From assembly GCF_014207955.1 (NCBI RefSeq), contig NZ_JACHLK010000014.1, positions 124,001-188,000 on the forward strand: a stretch of 64,000 nt of DNA, given 5' to 3'. Below, piece by piece: positions 36,467-44,734 of this stretch. This stretch comes from Acidovorax soli (GTDB taxonomy: Bacteria > Pseudomonadota > Gammaproteobacteria > Burkholderiales > Burkholderiaceae_C). Every line of letters begins with the position of its first letter. Position 1 is the first letter of the stretch. The notes below the pieces were generated by a model that worked only from the letters and a program-made list of their open reading frames with translations, had not been told where the DNA came from and made no database searches. Made by a program: the position numbers and the translations under genes.

Positions 36467-37648
36467 TTAGCCCAGAACGGTCTGCGCCACGATGTTGCGC
36501 TGCACTTCGTTCGAGCCGCCGTAGATGGTGGTCTTGCGCAGGTTGAAGTAGGTCGATGCCAGGGGCGCGTTGGCCACCTCGCCGCCGGGGAAATCGCCCT
36601 GCCAGCCGGCTTCCATGGCCTCCTCGATGAAGGGCAGGGCGAAGGGGCCCGCGGCCAGCATCATCAGCTCGGCATAGCGCTGCTGGATCTCGCTGCCGCG
36701 GATCTTGAGCAGGCCCGCGATGTCCAGGGAGTTCTTGCCCGACTTCTCGGCCGAGAGCACGCGCAGCACCAGCATTTCCAGCGCCACGATGTCCACTTCG
36801 AGCAGGGCGACCTGGTCACGAAAACGCGTGTCTTCCCACAGGCCTTCGGCCTTGGCGATGCGCTTGAGGCGCTCCAGCTCGCGCTTGCTGCGGTTCACGT
36901 CGGCGATGTTGGTGCGCTCGTGGCTCAAGAGGTGCTTGGCATAGGTCCAGCCCTTGTTCTCTTCGCCGATCAGGTTCTCGGCCGGCACTTCGACGTTGTC
37001 GAAGAACACCTCGTTGACCTCGCACTCGCCATCGAGCAGCTTGATCGGGCGCACGGTCACGCCGGGCGACTTCATGTCCAGCAGCAGGAAGGAGATGCCG
37101 GTCTGCGGCTTGCCCTCGGTGCTGGTGCGCACCAGGTTGAACATCCAGTCGCCGTGCTGGCCCAGCGTGGTCCAGGTCTTCTGGCCGTTGACGATGTACT
37201 TGTCGCCCACGCGCTCGGCGCGCGTCTTGACCGAGGCCAGGTCTGAGCCCGAGCCCGGCTCGCTGTAGCCCTGGCTCCACCAGACTTCACCGCTGGCGAT
37301 GCCGGGCAGAAAGCGCTTTTGCTGTTCGGCATTGCCGAAGGCCATGATCACCGGGGCCACCATCACGGGGCCGAAGGGGATGATGCGCGGTGCGCCGGCC
37401 AGAGCGCACTCTTCCTCGAACAGGTGCTTTTGCACGGCCGTCCAGCCGGGGCCGCCGAATTCCTTGGGCCAGCCGAAGCCGAGCCAGCCCTTCTTGCCCA
37501 GGATCTTGGCCCAGCCCTGCATGTCGTCACGGGTCAGGCGCAGGGCGTTGTGCACCTTGTGGGAAATTTCGGGGGGCAGATTGCTGCGGACCCACGCGCG
37601 AACTTCGTCGCGGAAGGCCTGCTCTTCGGGGGTGAATGCGAGGTCCAT
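36467..37648 (-). CDS. Acyl-CoA dehydrogenase, large-subunit type
   Basis: 393 aa. Domain blocks seen include WSQGYSEPGSGSDLASVKTR (FAD-binding loop), VNGQKTWTT, and the end motif IYGGSNEVQRNIVAQTVLG. It resembles the large subunit of PimC/FadE-type pairs. As the first gene of the two-gene operon it is likely to carry the FAD-binding role with the downstream subunit. The natural substrate is not visible from sequence. Confidence 0.89.
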   Translation of the reverse strand: MDLAFTPEEQAFRDEVRAWVRSNLPPEISHKVHNALRLTRDDMQGWAKILGKKGWLGFGWPKEFGGPGWTAVQKHLFEEECALAGAPRIIPFGPVMVAPVIMAFGNAEQQKRFLPGIASGEVWWSQGYSEPGSGSDLASVKTRAERVGDKYIVNGQKTWTTLGQHGDWMFNLVRTSTEGKPQTGISFLLLDMKSPGVTVRPIKLLDGECEVNEVFFDNVEVPAENLIGEENKGWTYAKHLLSHERTNIADVNRSKRELERLKRIAKAEGLWEDTRFRDQVALLEVDIVALEMLVLRVLSAEKSGKNSLDIAGLLKIRGSEIQQRYAELMMLAAGPFALPFIEEAMEAGWQGDFPGGEVANAPLASTYFNLRKTTIYGGSNEVQRNIVAQTVLG

Positions 37649-37694
37649 ACGGCTTGTCTCCTGAGAAGTCCTGTTTGTAGCACGGTCGTTCGTT

Positions 37695-38393
37695 TTATTC
37701 CTGTCCGGGTGGCGACATCGGGGCCGTGGGCGGTGCCATGCCCAGCTCGGCGCACAGCCGCTCCACCGTGGCCTGCAGGCCGGCCACCTGGGCCTCCAGC
37801 GCAGCCACCCGGGCCTGCAGCGCCGAGGGCGCCCCGCCTCCCGTGGCGGCGGAGACCGTCGGTGCGGTGGTGTCCACAGGACCGCACAGCAGGTGCGCCC
37901 AGCGCTGCTCGCGCGCGCCCGGTGCGCGGGGCAGCAGCACGACCAGCGGCCCGCCCTTCTCGGCGCTGCGCTCCTGCAGTTCGTCGAGGAAGGCTTCTAC
38001 CGAGGAGATGTCGGCAAAGCGGTACCAGCGCTCGGCGTTGATGCGCAGCTCGCCTGCGGTCTGCGGGCCGCGCAGCATCAACAGGCCCAGCAGCACGGCC
38101 GACTGCTCGGGCACGCCCACGCCGCGCTGGAAGTTGTGCTCCCAGCGCGTGGTGCGGTTGCCGCTGGTCTCGAAGGCCAGCGTCTGCTGGCGCAGGGAGT
38201 CAAGGGCCTCCTGGGCCTCGGCCTCGCTCAGGTTCATCACCGGGTCGCGGCTGGTCTTCTGGTTGCAGCCGGTGACCAGGCCGTTGAGCGACATGGGGTA
38301 GCTGTCGGGCACGGTGCGGGCCTTCTCCATCAGGGTGGCGAGCACGCGGGCCTCGTTCGCGGTCAGGGGGCGGTTGGCGGGGTCGAAGGGCAT
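37695..38393 (-). CDS. YceH family protein (DUF480)
   Basis: 232 aa. The N-terminal winged-helix domain has ALEARV-like LTANEARVLATLMEKA and GCNQKTSRDPVMNLSE, matching E. coli YceH. A coiled segment and a short Pro-rich tail follow (about 185-232). It is probably DNA-binding; its function is unknown. The start lies only 24 nt from the divergent purN start, so each promoter must reach into the neighbouring gene. Confidence 0.9.
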   Translation of the reverse strand: MPFDPANRPLTANEARVLATLMEKARTVPDSYPMSLNGLVTGCNQKTSRDPVMNLSEAEAQEALDSLRQQTLAFETSGNRTTRWEHNFQRGVGVPEQSAVLLGLLMLRGPQTAGELRINAERWYRFADISSVEAFLDELQERSAEKGGPLVVLLPRAPGAREQRWAHLLCGPVDTTAPTVSAATGGGAPSALQARVAALEAQVAGLQATVERLCAELGMAPPTAPMSPPGQE

Positions 38394-38417
38394 GGCTGGG
38401 ATAATCCGTGGCAATTT

Positions 38418-39002
38418 ATGAAGAACATCGTGATTTTGATCTCCGGCAGCGGTTCCAACATGGCTGCCATCGTGCGCACCGCGCAGCAGGAAGACTGGGC
38501 CCGGCGCCATGGTGCGCGCGTGGCCGCCGTGCTGAGCAACAAGGCCGATGCCGCCGGGCTGGCGTTTGCGCGCGCCGAAGGCATTGCCACCGAGGCGCTG
38601 AGCCACAAGGCCTTCGACAGCCGCGAGGCATTCGACACCGCGTTGGCGCAGGCCATCGACCGGTACCAGCCCAGCCTGGTGGTGCTGGCCGGTTTCATGC
38701 GCATTCTGACGCCAGGTTTCGTGGCGCGCTATGCCGGCCGGCTGATCAACATCCATCCCTCGCTCTTGCCCGCTTTCACGGGGCTGAACACCCACCAGCG
38801 GGCCATCGACGCCGGTTGCAAGGTCGCCGGGGTCACCGTGCACCAGGTCACCGATGAGCTCGACGTGGGCCCCATCCTCGACCAGGCGGCGGTTCCCGTG
38901 CTGCCGGGTGATACGGCCGAGACGCTCGCCGCCCGTGTGCAGGCGCAGGAGCATGTGATCTACCCGCGGGCCGTGCGGGCCTTCATCACGGCGCTGGCAT
39001 AG
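38418..39002 (+). CDS. purN: Phosphoribosylglycinamide formyltransferase
   Basis: 194 aa. The folate-dependent GAR transformylase motifs are present: ILISGSGSNMAAI, LAGFMRILTP, the catalytic block INIHPSLLPAFTG and DELDVGPIL. It carries out the third step of purine synthesis. The ATG gives MKNIVILISG. It is an isolated gene here, with purM not adjacent. Confidence 0.96.
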   Translation: MKNIVILISGSGSNMAAIVRTAQQEDWARRHGARVAAVLSNKADAAGLAFARAEGIATEALSHKAFDSREAFDTALAQAIDRYQPSLVVLAGFMRILTPGFVARYAGRLINIHPSLLPAFTGLNTHQRAIDAGCKVAGVTVHQVTDELDVGPILDQAAVPVLPGDTAETLAARVQAQEHVIYPRAVRAFITALA

Positions 39003-39015
39003 CGCGCCTTCCCGG

Positions 39016-39570
39016 CTACAGGGTACGCACCAGTTGGGCCTCGCTGCTGTCCAGCAGGTCCTGGGCCAGCGCGGTCTGGTGAGAATCAGTGGCGTGTGCC
39101 ACGACCACCCATTGGCGCTTGCGCAGCGCGGAGCGCACCCGGCGGATGACCCAGAGGCGGTCCGGGCGCAGGGCTGCCATGGCCCCCAGCATGAGGCCGA
39201 AGGTGGTGCCAAAGCCCACGATGGCCATGAAGGCCAGCAGAGGGCTGTTGAGAACCGCCGGTTCGCTGGTGGCGATCAGGTAGCCAAAGGCCAGCAGGCC
39301 CAGCATGGCACCGAGCATGCCGGCCACGGCGTGCGTGACCAGCAGGGTGGTGACCGGGCCGCGGGGCTCCGGTTCCAGGGCCTCGCTGAGCAGGTCCCGG
39401 GCGCGCAGCCCGGCGTGCTGGGGCCCGAGCAGCCGGACCTGCCCCCGCCGCATGCCCGGCAGCCGCAGCAGGCGGCGCACGGCGATGTCCGCTTCTGCCT
39501 CACGGGCAAACAGCCCGACGACCTTGGTCAGCGATTTTTCTTCCCCCAGTCCTTGCAGCAGATAGTCCAT
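39016..39570 (-). CDS. Conserved membrane protein of unknown function
   Basis: 184 aa. A soluble N-terminal part with an REAEADIAVRRL segment is followed by two hydrophobic stretches (about 78-100 and 110-135) and a basic tail. The fold recalls DUF1269-like or general-stress proteins with a ferredoxin-like domain, but no function is recognised. It is convergent with purN (13 nt between stops). Confidence 0.75.
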   Translation of the reverse strand: MDYLLQGLGEEKSLTKVVGLFAREAEADIAVRRLLRLPGMRRGQVRLLGPQHAGLRARDLLSEALEPEPRGPVTTLLVTHAVAGMLGAMLGLLAFGYLIATSEPAVLNSPLLAFMAIVGFGTTFGLMLGAMAALRPDRLWVIRRVRSALRKRQWVVVAHATDSHQTALAQDLLDSSEAQLVRTL

Positions 39571-39728
39571 GGCGTGCTCCGTGGTGCCCCTGGCCGGGAC
39601 TGGCGGGGCAGCCCCGGGACGTGTGGATCATGGTTTTCACGATAGCCCGGACCGTAGGCCTGGGCTGTAGGACGTCGTGGCGTGCCGGCGCAAGTGCCGG
39701 CCCTGCACACCAGCCTGCATCGATGCCG

Positions 39729-40688
39729 TCAGGCCAGTGCGCTCAGCGTGCTGCCCGATGGCGATCCGGTGCTAGCAGCAGCCTCGTACCGGCTGCGCGC
39801 CAACTGGGCCAGTTGCCCCAGGTCCATCGTCGGCCCGCTGTCCTGCGCCGGGTTGCTGGCCGCGCCGCCGAACTGGCGGGTCAGCTGCGCGATGAAGGAC
39901 TGCGCCTCGTCGCTGCTGATGCTGCTGTCGCCATCGGTGTCGATGGTCTTGAACAGCGCCGTGATCGCATCGGCCTGCGCTGCGCCGGCTGCCTGTTCCG
40001 AGGCAGAGACCACGCCATCCTCATTGGTATCCAGCGGGTCGTACGTCGTGCCGCTGCTGGCCGAGGTGCCGCCCGGGCCGCCGGGGCCTCCCGGGGGCGG
40101 CGGGGGCATGCCGCCCACCGCGCCGCCAGCGGGCCCGCCCGAGGGGCGGCCGGCATCGAATTCCGCTTGCGAGAGGCTGCCATCGCCGTCGGCGTCGAGC
40201 TGGCTGAACAGTTCATCGCTGTCCACCCCGGTCTTGCTGGCGGTGCCGCCGGACATCTTTTCCAGCAAGGCTTGCAGCTCGGTCTGGCTCACACCGCCGT
40301 CGCCATCGGTGTCCACCTTGCCGAACAGGTCGTCCCCGGCCTGGCCTGCGCTCCCTGCTCCCTCGCTGCGCGACTGCGCAAAGGCCATGGTCGAGGGGGG
40401 CGGGGGCAGGATGCTTTGCATCGTCTTGCCCAGCTCATCGGCATTGAGGCTGCCGTCACCGTCGCTGTCGTACTGCTTGACCAGGTCGGCGGCGCTGGCC
40501 TGGCCGTCCACGCCGGTTTTCTGGGCCACATCGTCCAGCAGGCCCTGCAGCTCGGCCTCGTTCACACCGCCGCTGCCGTCGGCGTCCATCTTGGCCAGCA
40601 GCCGCTCCGGCGAGGGGCCCGGGCGTTGCGCCCGCTGCATGCTCGCACTGGACCAGGCACTGCTGACGCTGCTTGTGATGCTCGTCAT
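39729..40688 (-). CDS. Six-EF-hand calcium-binding protein (XopAW-like)
   Basis: 319 aa. Six canonical 12-residue EF-hand loops start at about residues 35, 74, 126, 165, 220 and 250; most read D-x-D-G-D/S-G with a terminal Glu. A Pro/Gly-rich stretch (about 182-210) splits them four and two. There is no classic signal peptide; the Ser-rich N-terminus MTSITSSVSSAWSS is shared by XopAW-type proteins, some annotated as type III effectors. No secretion genes are nearby. The ATG at 40688 follows GGAAGGAA. Confidence 0.85.
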   Translation of the reverse strand: MTSITSSVSSAWSSASMQRAQRPGPSPERLLAKMDADGSGGVNEAELQGLLDDVAQKTGVDGQASAADLVKQYDSDGDGSLNADELGKTMQSILPPPPSTMAFAQSRSEGAGSAGQAGDDLFGKVDTDGDGGVSQTELQALLEKMSGGTASKTGVDSDELFSQLDADGDGSLSQAEFDAGRPSGGPAGGAVGGMPPPPPGGPGGPGGTSASSGTTYDPLDTNEDGVVSASEQAAGAAQADAITALFKTIDTDGDSSISSDEAQSFIAQLTRQFGGAASNPAQDSGPTMDLGQLAQLARSRYEAAASTGSPSGSTLSALA

Positions 40689-40802
40689 CGTCGTTCCTTC
40701 CATGGGTTGCGGGCTGCAGCCTGTGTTCCCCGAAACGGCGAGCATGCCGGCAGCGGCCCGCATCCCATTCTTGGAAGTGCCGGTCACGGCGGTTTGTACG
40801 GT

Positions 40803-40822
40803 TTGTGTCCGTGCGGACACAA
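40803..40822. promoter_or_regulatory. Perfect 20-bp operator-like palindrome upstream of the EF-hand gene
   Basis: TTGTGTCCG and CGGACACAA are perfect reverse complements around a 2-bp TG centre. It lies 115 nt before the EF-hand ATG, in the space after the DUF1653 gene. On the minus strand it could overlap a weak TTGTGT (18 nt) TACAAA promoter. A dimeric repressor or activator site is likely. Confidence 0.65.
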
Positions 40823-40893
40823 TGGCACTGGCGGTGGCGTGAACTGGCAGGTGTTTACCGTTCAATTCAGCGCTTTGCCCGGCCGGGGCGGAT

Positions 40894-41166
40894 TCAGCGG
40901 GCGCCCGGGGCCGGTGGCGCCACCTCGTCGTCGGCGCATTTCTCGAAGCGCGGGCGCAGGCGGCCCTCGATCAGCACGTCTTCGGCGAACATGGCCGCCG
41001 GCCGGACCCAGAGGCCGCGCTGGCCGTAGAGTGCACGGTACAGCGTCATGGGCTCCAGGGTCTCGCTGTGGCGCACGGTGTCGATCACCTCGTAGAGCAT
41101 GCCCTTGTAGTGGCGGTAGAGGCCGGGCGGGGTGGGGGTGAAAGAGGGCAGGTCATCGTCGGTCAT
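40894..41166 (-). CDS. DUF1653 domain protein
   Basis: 90 aa. The domain begins GLYRHYKGMLYEVIDTVRHS and includes MTLYRALYG, which matches DUF1653. The family is small, widespread and of unknown function. It ends with AP-rich residues. It is divergent from the M48 protease gene (45 nt). Confidence 0.88.
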   Translation of the reverse strand: MTDDDLPSFTPTPPGLYRHYKGMLYEVIDTVRHSETLEPMTLYRALYGQRGLWVRPAAMFAEDVLIEGRLRPRFEKCADDEVAPPAPGAR

Positions 41167-41211
41167 TTAGTATGTCGGTCAGCAAAGAACAGGGTTGAGG
41201 GGAAAATTCCA

Positions 41212-43068
41212 GTGGATCAGGCAGATTTTGTGCACCTGGTGCGCATGAGCGAGCACGACAGCGCCGACAACAGCCGCCGCTACCGGCTCGGCGTGGCGGC
41301 TTTCGCCGCGCTCGGCTATGCCTGGGTGCTCGGCTGCCTGGCGCTGGGGGCGGGGCTGCTCGCCTGGGTCATTCCGCAACTGCTGTATGGCCGCTTCCGG
41401 CTGGCGCTGGTGGTGGCCCTCGTGGGCTCGGCGGGCCTGGTGTGGGTGAGCATACGCGCCCTCTGGGTGCGGGTGGACGAGCCCAAGGGCATGGAGATCA
41501 CCGCGCTGGAGGCGCCCGAGCTGTTCGAGGCCCTGGAGCGCATGCGCCGCAAGATCAAGGGCCCGCCCATCCACCATGTCTATCTGAACGATGAGTTCAA
41601 CGCCAGCATCCAGCAACTGCCGCGCTATGGGCTGCTGGGCGGGGCGGTGAACTACCTGACCATCGGCCTGCCCCTGCTGCTGGCGCTGGACCGGCCGCGC
41701 TTCCTGGCCGTGCTGGCGCACGAGTACGGCCACCTGCGGGGCGACCATGGCCGGTTTGCGGCCTGGATCTACCGCACCCGGCTGTCCTGGATGCGCCTGA
41801 ACAGCAGCCTGGAGGACGACGAGGGCGCTGTGGCCGTGGCCACCCAGGCCTTCATGCGCTGGTATTTCCCCCGTTTCGTGGCCAAGACCTTCGCGCTGGC
41901 GCGCCAGGATGAGTACGAAGCCGACCGCATCGCCGGCAAGCTGCTGGGGCGCGATGTCACCGCGGCAGCGCTGATCGAGATCGAGGTGCGCGGCGAATGG
42001 CTGAACGACAATTTCTGGGGCGGCCACTGGAGCGAGGCTGCCGGCAACCCCTTGCCCGTGGGGCCCTACCGGGCCATGCGCAAGCGCCTGGCCGAGGTGC
42101 CGGAAGCCACCTTTGCCAACGACGCGTTGCGCCAGGCGCTCAAGCGCATCAGCAATGTGGACGATACCCATCCCGGCCTGCGCGATCGCCTCGAAGCGCT
42201 GGACGCCGTGCCCACCCTGCCGGCAGAGTGGTCGCGTGGTGGCGCCCTGGCTTTGCTGGGCTCCGAAGCCAAGCGCTGGGTGGCGCATTTCGACAAGCAG
42301 TGGTGCCGCGACAATGCCGGTGAGTGGAAGCGCCACCATGGCTGGCTGGGCCGGGTGCGTGACCGTGCCCAGACCCTGCAGGCCCGCATGGCGCAGGCGA
42401 GCGCCGCCGAGCTGGTGGAACTGGCCCGGCTGCAACGCCACCTGGACCCCCGCGCCGAGGTGCGCGGCCTGTACGAAACGGCGCTGGAACGCAGTACCGA
42501 CCACCCGGGTGCGTTGCGGGGCCTGGTGCAATGCCTGCCGGCCGACGACCGCGACGGCAAGATGCTGCTGCTGCACCGGCTGTGGGAGGCCGGCAGCAGC
42601 GACCGCTACTGGACGGCACGCACGGCGCTGGCCGAGCTGGAGACGCCACGCCTGGGCTACGACCACGACGCCGCGGCCTTCAAGCAGTGGCGCAAGCGCC
42701 TGGAGCGCGCGCAGGAGTCCGAGGAGCGCGCCTGGGAGGAACTGTCGGGCACTTCCTTCTTCAGCCAGACCACGCGCCACGACCTGAGCCCCTTCGAGCT
42801 CGAGGAATTGCAGGCCGAGCTGGTGCGCTACAGCGACGTGGAGCGCTGCTGGCTGGTGCGCAAGAACCTGCGCGAGCACCCCCAGCGCCGCGCCTACCTG
42901 GTCTTCGTGGACCTGCCCGACATGGACGATGGCAGCCGCTACCAGCTGTGCCGTGCCCTGGAGCGCCAGCTCAGCCTGCCCGGGCCGGCCCTGGTGCTGT
43001 GGGCCGGTGAATCGCCCACGCTCAAGGAAATCCAGCGCTCGGCGTTCGACCCCGTATTCACACGTTGA
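41212..43068 (+). CDS. M48 family metalloprotease (membrane)
   Basis: 618 aa. Two membrane helices (about 30-50 and 58-78) precede a zinc protease domain with the catalytic HEYGH motif (LAHEYGHLRGDHG) and the third ligand in EYEADRIAG. A long cytosolic C-terminal region, with tetratricopeptide-like LVELARLQRHLDP segments, follows (about 350-618). A GTG start is chosen: GAGGGG lies upstream and it gives MDQADFVHLV; an ATG at 41245 is the alternative. The substrate is unknown. Confidence 0.85.
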   Translation: MDQADFVHLVRMSEHDSADNSRRYRLGVAAFAALGYAWVLGCLALGAGLLAWVIPQLLYGRFRLALVVALVGSAGLVWVSIRALWVRVDEPKGMEITALEAPELFEALERMRRKIKGPPIHHVYLNDEFNASIQQLPRYGLLGGAVNYLTIGLPLLLALDRPRFLAVLAHEYGHLRGDHGRFAAWIYRTRLSWMRLNSSLEDDEGAVAVATQAFMRWYFPRFVAKTFALARQDEYEADRIAGKLLGRDVTAAALIEIEVRGEWLNDNFWGGHWSEAAGNPLPVGPYRAMRKRLAEVPEATFANDALRQALKRISNVDDTHPGLRDRLEALDAVPTLPAEWSRGGALALLGSEAKRWVAHFDKQWCRDNAGEWKRHHGWLGRVRDRAQTLQARMAQASAAELVELARLQRHLDPRAEVRGLYETALERSTDHPGALRGLVQCLPADDRDGKMLLLHRLWEAGSSDRYWTARTALAELETPRLGYDHDAAAFKQWRKRLERAQESEERAWEELSGTSFFSQTTRHDLSPFELEELQAELVRYSDVERCWLVRKNLREHPQRRAYLVFVDLPDMDDGSRYQLCRALERQLSLPGPALVLWAGESPTLKEIQRSAFDPVFTR

Positions 43069-43129
43069 AAGGGGCCGGCGAAAGCCGAAATCAAGGGTTT
43101 GTGGGCCAGAGTGGGACAATGGAGGGGAT

Positions 43130-44401
43130 ATGCATCCCAAAGTTCTTCTCGACGCCTGCGCTGAACTCGTCAGGCTGACCCTTACCTTCGAACACCCCGC
43201 CGATGCGGTGGTGTCGCGCTTTTTCCGTGACAACCGGGGCCTGGGGCCGCGCGAACGCGCCACGCTGGCCGAGACGGTCTACACCGTGCTGCGCAAGAAG
43301 CTGTTGTTCGACCACATGGCTCCGTCGGGCTCGGGCCCCAAGGAGCGGCGCCTGGCCATCCTGGGCTTCCATGGCCCGCGCGATTTCCTCAAGGGGGCGC
43401 TGAACGAGCAGGAGAAAAAGTGGCTCGACCAGTGCGATGCCGTCACGGTCGATGACCTCATGGAGCGCCACCGCCACAACCTGCCCGAATGGCTGGTCCA
43501 GCCCCTCAAGGAACAACTGGGCACGGGTTTCTGGCCGCTGGTGGAAAGCCTGTCGAATGCCGCACCGCTGGATTTGCGCGTCAATGCCCTGCAGGACAAG
43601 CGCGCCGATGTGCAAAAGGAACTGGCCAAGGCCGGGATCCCGGCCGTGCCCACGCCGTACTCGCCCTGGGGCCTGCGCATCGACGGCAAGCCCGCACTGG
43701 CCAAGCTCGACGCCTTCACCCGAGGGGCCGTGGAGGTGCAGGACGAAGGTTCGCAACTGCTGTCCCTGTTGCTCGACGCCAAGCGCGGCGAGATGGTGGT
43801 CGACTTCTGCGCGGGAGCGGGCGGCAAGACGCTGGCCATCGGCGCCACCATGCGCAACACCGGGCGGCTGTATGCCTTCGACGTCTCGGGCCACCGCCTG
43901 GACGCCTTGAAGCCCCGGCTGGCGCGCAGCGGCCTGTCCAACGTGCACCCTGCCGCCATTGCCCACGAGCGCGATGAGCGCGTCAAGCGCCTGGCCGGCA
44001 AGATCGACCGCGTGCTGGTCGATGCGCCCTGCTCGGGCCTCGGAACCCTGCGCCGCAACCCCGACCTCAAGTGGCGCCAGTCCCCCAAAGCCGTCGAGGA
44101 GCTGACTGCCAAGCAGACGGCGATCCTGGCCAGCGCCGCGCGGCTGCTCAAGTCCGGTGGCCGGCTCGTGTATGCGACCTGCAGCATCCTGCGGCAGGAG
44201 AACGAGGCGATCGCCGAGGCGTTCACTGCGGCCCACCCCGATTTCGTGCCCCTGGATGCGGGTGAGACCCTGGCCCAGCTCAAGGTCGAGGGCGCTGAAA
44301 AATTGTGCAGTGGCGGAGCTTCGGGCACTGGCTATCTGCGCCTGTGGCCCCATCTGCACCAGACGGACGGCTTCTTCGCGGCCGTCTGGGTGAAAAAATA
44401 G
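43130..44401 (+). CDS. RsmB/NOP2/SUN family rRNA m5C methyltransferase
   Basis: 423 aa. The N-terminal helical NusB-like/RNA-binding part precedes a SAM-binding methyltransferase domain with DFCAGAGGKTLAI (motif I), APCSGLGTLRR (motif IV, Pro-Cys) and the second catalytic Cys in YATCSILRQENE (motif VI). It probably methylates cytosine in 16S rRNA; RsmB, RsmF or a related paralogue cannot be told apart by eye. GAGGGG precedes the ATG at 43130. Confidence 0.92.
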   Translation: MHPKVLLDACAELVRLTLTFEHPADAVVSRFFRDNRGLGPRERATLAETVYTVLRKKLLFDHMAPSGSGPKERRLAILGFHGPRDFLKGALNEQEKKWLDQCDAVTVDDLMERHRHNLPEWLVQPLKEQLGTGFWPLVESLSNAAPLDLRVNALQDKRADVQKELAKAGIPAVPTPYSPWGLRIDGKPALAKLDAFTRGAVEVQDEGSQLLSLLLDAKRGEMVVDFCAGAGGKTLAIGATMRNTGRLYAFDVSGHRLDALKPRLARSGLSNVHPAAIAHERDERVKRLAGKIDRVLVDAPCSGLGTLRRNPDLKWRQSPKAVEELTAKQTAILASAARLLKSGGRLVYATCSILRQENEAIAEAFTAAHPDFVPLDAGETLAQLKVEGAEKLCSGGASGTGYLRLWPHLHQTDGFFAAVWVKK

Positions 44402-44734
44402 GCACCCCCTGAGTCGCTTCGCGCCTTCACCCCTCTCTCGACTCGCTGCGCGAGTCGGGAGGGGGACGCCCCCGGTGCGGCGGGGCGGCCCTTGCACGGG
44501 GGCACTGGTATAGGGCGCGCCCGTTTCAGTCAGTGTCAACAGTCGGTGGCTTTGTGACCTTGTTTTTGTCTTCTGGTATGGCGATTGCATGGAGCCTTGT
44601 CGCGCAAGCGACGCAGAGGCTATTTCACCGTGGATACTGTGGATAACCTCTAATCCAAAACAGGGGCCGCCCTTTAAAATTCGGGTGCCTGCCACCGCTG
44701 GTGGCCGGGTATTTTGCACAAGGTTTTTCTCACT
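44402..44734. other. Intergenic region with hairpin repeat, DnaA-box-like site and desaturase leader
   Basis: 333 nt without a gene. At 44439-44457 CGACTCG and CGAGTCG form a 7-bp hairpin inside a segment like those dispersed through Comamonadaceae intergenic DNA (about 44411-44470). A perfect DnaA-box sequence TGTGGATAA lies at 44638-44646. A 6-bp hairpin (GCCACC/GGTGGC) at 44691-44705 is 29 nt before the desaturase start. The promoter of the desaturase gene should lie here. Confidence 0.6.

Noticed and set aside
39729..40688. CRISPR or tandem repeat in the EF-hand gene
   Set aside because: The repeated DNA follows from EF-hand codons and is not a spacer-repeat array.
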